Made by a program: the position numbers and the translations under genes
Notes under the pieces: model-generated
Seen by the model: only the letters and a program-made list of their open reading frames with translations
Database searches by the model: none
What the model was told of the DNA's origin: nothing
Shown: one piece after another, positions 63,080 to 64,000 of the stretch
Layout: each line of letters begins with the position of its first letter
Position numbering within the stretch: position 1 is the stretch's first letter
Assembly (NCBI GenBank): GCA_015493525.1
Contig: WGCY01000038.1
Location: 1 to 64,000 of the forward strand
Length of the DNA: 64,000 nucleotides
Reading direction: 5' to 3'
DNA from: Bacteroidales bacterium
GTDB lineage: Bacteria; Bacteroidota; Bacteroidia; Bacteroidales; F082

Positions 63080-63277
63080 CTCCGGATGCCTGTCTGCCTT
63101 GGGCTGATGTAATCCGGAGATTCAGGGCTAAGTATAAAACCCTGGGCTCTTTCGGATTTGCAATCCGAAAGTTAAGGGAATAAGGATTTAAAATCCGCAC
63201 ACTTAAAAACCTTCGGATTGCAAATCCGAAGAAGCCAGGTCCTCCGACTTAAAAATCTTCGGATGACAAATCCGAAG
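63080..63277. repeat. Array of five CGGAT/ATCCG hairpins (REP/BIME-like)
   Basis: Five perfect or near-perfect dyads lie in tandem: CTCCGGAT/ATCCGGAG (63080-63119), CTTTCGGATT/AATCCGAAAG (63149-63171), GGATTT/AAATCC (63184-63196), CTTCGGATT/AATCCGAAG (63211-63231) and CTTCGGAT/ATCCGAAG (63257-63277). Only the first has a long loop, related to the hairpin after ygfK. This looks like a cluster of REP-type palindromes in the 280-bp gap between the molybdoenzyme and ssnA. No ORF in the gap. Confidence 0.75.
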
Positions 63278-63328
63278 GAGCTAAGGCCAAGTGTGCCAAA
63301 TAAAAAAATTTGAAATAATATTCGGACT

Positions 63329-64000
63329 ATGTCAATATTCTTAAAAAATGCCCATTTTCTGGACTGGGAAACACTGAAGTTTAAAGAGACAAACCTTTTG
63401 GTAGAAGAAGGCCTGAATGGAAAGATACAATTTCTTCAGGATGGGGCTTTCGTTCCAGAAGATGTAGAGATACTTGATTGCCAGGGGATGATGGTTACCA
63501 AAGCATTTGCAGTGGGGCATCATCATGTCTATTCGGCATTGGCAAGGGGCATGGGCGCACCCCAAAAAAATCCGGAGAATTTTGTTGAAATCCTGCAATA
63601 CATTTGGTGGACACTTGACAAATCCCTGGACAGGGACATGATTGAAGCCAGTGCCTTGACCACAGCCATGGCCTGTGCCAAAGCAGGTTCCACCTTTGCC
63701 ATAGACCATCACGCTTCCCCCCATGCCATTGGCGACTCGTTAGGGATTATTGCCAAAGCATTCGACCAGGTAGGTGTCAGCCATCTGCTCTGCTATGAGA
63801 TTTCCGACCGCGATGGCCTGGAAACAGCCGACAAAGGGCTGGAAGAAACAGAGAATTACCTGAAATACCATCAGGGGCTGGTGGGGCTGCATGCTTCGTT
63901 TACGGTAGGAGACCGAACGCTGCAAAAAGCGGCCGGTATTATGGAGAAATACCAGTCCGGTTTTCACATCCATGTGGCCGAAGATACCTTTGATGAGACA
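63329..64000 (+). CDS. ssnA: Putative aminohydrolase SsnA (5' part, cut by window end)
   Basis: An amidohydrolase-superfamily protein of which the first 224 codons are present; the frame is open to the last base and so is missing from the ORF track. Motifs seen are the metal-binding AVGHHHVYSALARGM (about residues 62-76), MACAKAGSTFAIDHHASP, GLVGLHASFTVGD and GFHIHVAEDTFDE at the edge. The SsnA family accompanies ygfK and xdh in purine/selenium gene clusters and probably hydrolyses an amino- or amidino-group on a purine-derived ring. ATG at 63329 is the start; a hairpin array precedes it. Roughly half of the usual 440-residue protein is visible. Confidence 0.85.
   Translation, partial: MSIFLKNAHFLDWETLKFKETNLLVEEGLNGKIQFLQDGAFVPEDVEILDCQGMMVTKAFAVGHHHVYSALARGMGAPQKNPENFVEILQYIWWTLDKSLDRDMIEASALTTAMACAKAGSTFAIDHHASPHAIGDSLGIIAKAFDQVGVSHLLCYEISDRDGLETADKGLEETENYLKYHQGLVGLHASFTVGDRTLQKAAGIMEKYQSGFHIHVAEDTFDET

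Noticed and set aside
63149-63277. CRISPR array
   Set aside because: The repeats are palindromic with unequal spacing and no constant spacers; they fit REP-type hairpins.
1-64000. tRNA or rRNA genes
   Set aside because: No tRNA cloverleaf T-arm (GGTTCGAATCC-like) or rRNA core sequences were noticed by eye; a covariance scan would settle this.

Overview
The window looks like a chromosomal segment of an anaerobic or facultative member of the Bacteroidota, probably Bacteroidia of a Marinilabiliales/Bacteroidales-like lineage. The evidence is type IX secretion genes (porV, porU, gldJ), a cargo protein with a T9SS C-terminal sorting domain, recurrent TAnnTTTG promoter boxes with few Shine-Dalgarno sites, an exbB-exbD-tonB unit, and many small outer-membrane barrels with AQ-type signal peptides. 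No rRNA, tRNA, CRISPR array, phage or transposase gene was recognised.

Layout. 1-5.6 kb: yaaA, a DEAD-box helicase, and a minus-strand group of HAD phosphatase, DUF2279 protein and phosphohexomutase. 5.7-15.9 kb: ispF-porV-porU (minus), then divergent gldJ, murF, anmK (plus). 16.1-19.2 kb: two tandem NhaD antiporter paralogues. 19.5-23.2 kb: exbB-exbD-tonB, folC, ywbE. 23.3-31.2 kb: an ALDH7-type dehydrogenase, a secreted C1 peptidase, pyrBI behind a leader that looks like a pyrL-type attenuator, a small barrel protein, an OYE-like flavo-Fe/S reductase and a tiny Cys protein. 31.3-33.5 kb: minus-strand DUF134-NifX-Cys/Met PLP lyase operon. 33.7-38.9 kb: secreted EEP-family hydrolase overlapping a giant AsmA-like protein. 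39-46.5 kb (minus): T9SS cargo, AddB-like nuclease, acyl-CoA synthetase. 46.8-47.4 kb: a small barrel.

48.0-64.0 kb is the most striking region: a purine-salvage/catabolism locus running off the right edge. In order it holds a Tsx-like outer-membrane channel (DUF5020), an AzgA-type purine permease, an 8-oxoguanine deaminase, a UacT/UraA-type permease, YgfK, a divergent Lrp/AsnC regulator, two fold-type-II PLP enzymes, an XdhD-like [2Fe-2S]/molybdopterin hydroxylase with no FAD domain, and the start of SsnA. It resembles the ygfK-ssnA-xdh uric-acid clusters of gut anaerobes. In place of ygeX/ygeY/ygeW, the visible part carries two unassigned PLP enzymes, the second overlapping the hydroxylase by ATGA. 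The natural hypothesis is import of oxidised purines, deamination to urate, reductive or hydroxylating attack by YgfK plus the molybdoenzyme, and PLP-dependent breakdown of an amino-acid intermediate under Lrp control.

Non-coding highlights: (i) a 42-codon leader ORF that runs through a perfect terminator hairpin and overlaps pyrB by ATGA; (ii) a fold-back MITE-like family with GAAGTTGTTTAAAG ends (two bounded copies, one truncated copy, two solo ends), one copy between porU and porV; (iii) an array of five CGGAT/ATCCG hairpins between the hydroxylase and ssnA, with a related hairpin after ygfK; (iv) a nested palindromic REP-like element after the ALDH gene; and several short repeats or dyads that could be operators. 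All function calls come from reading motifs and remembered family features; no database search was run.
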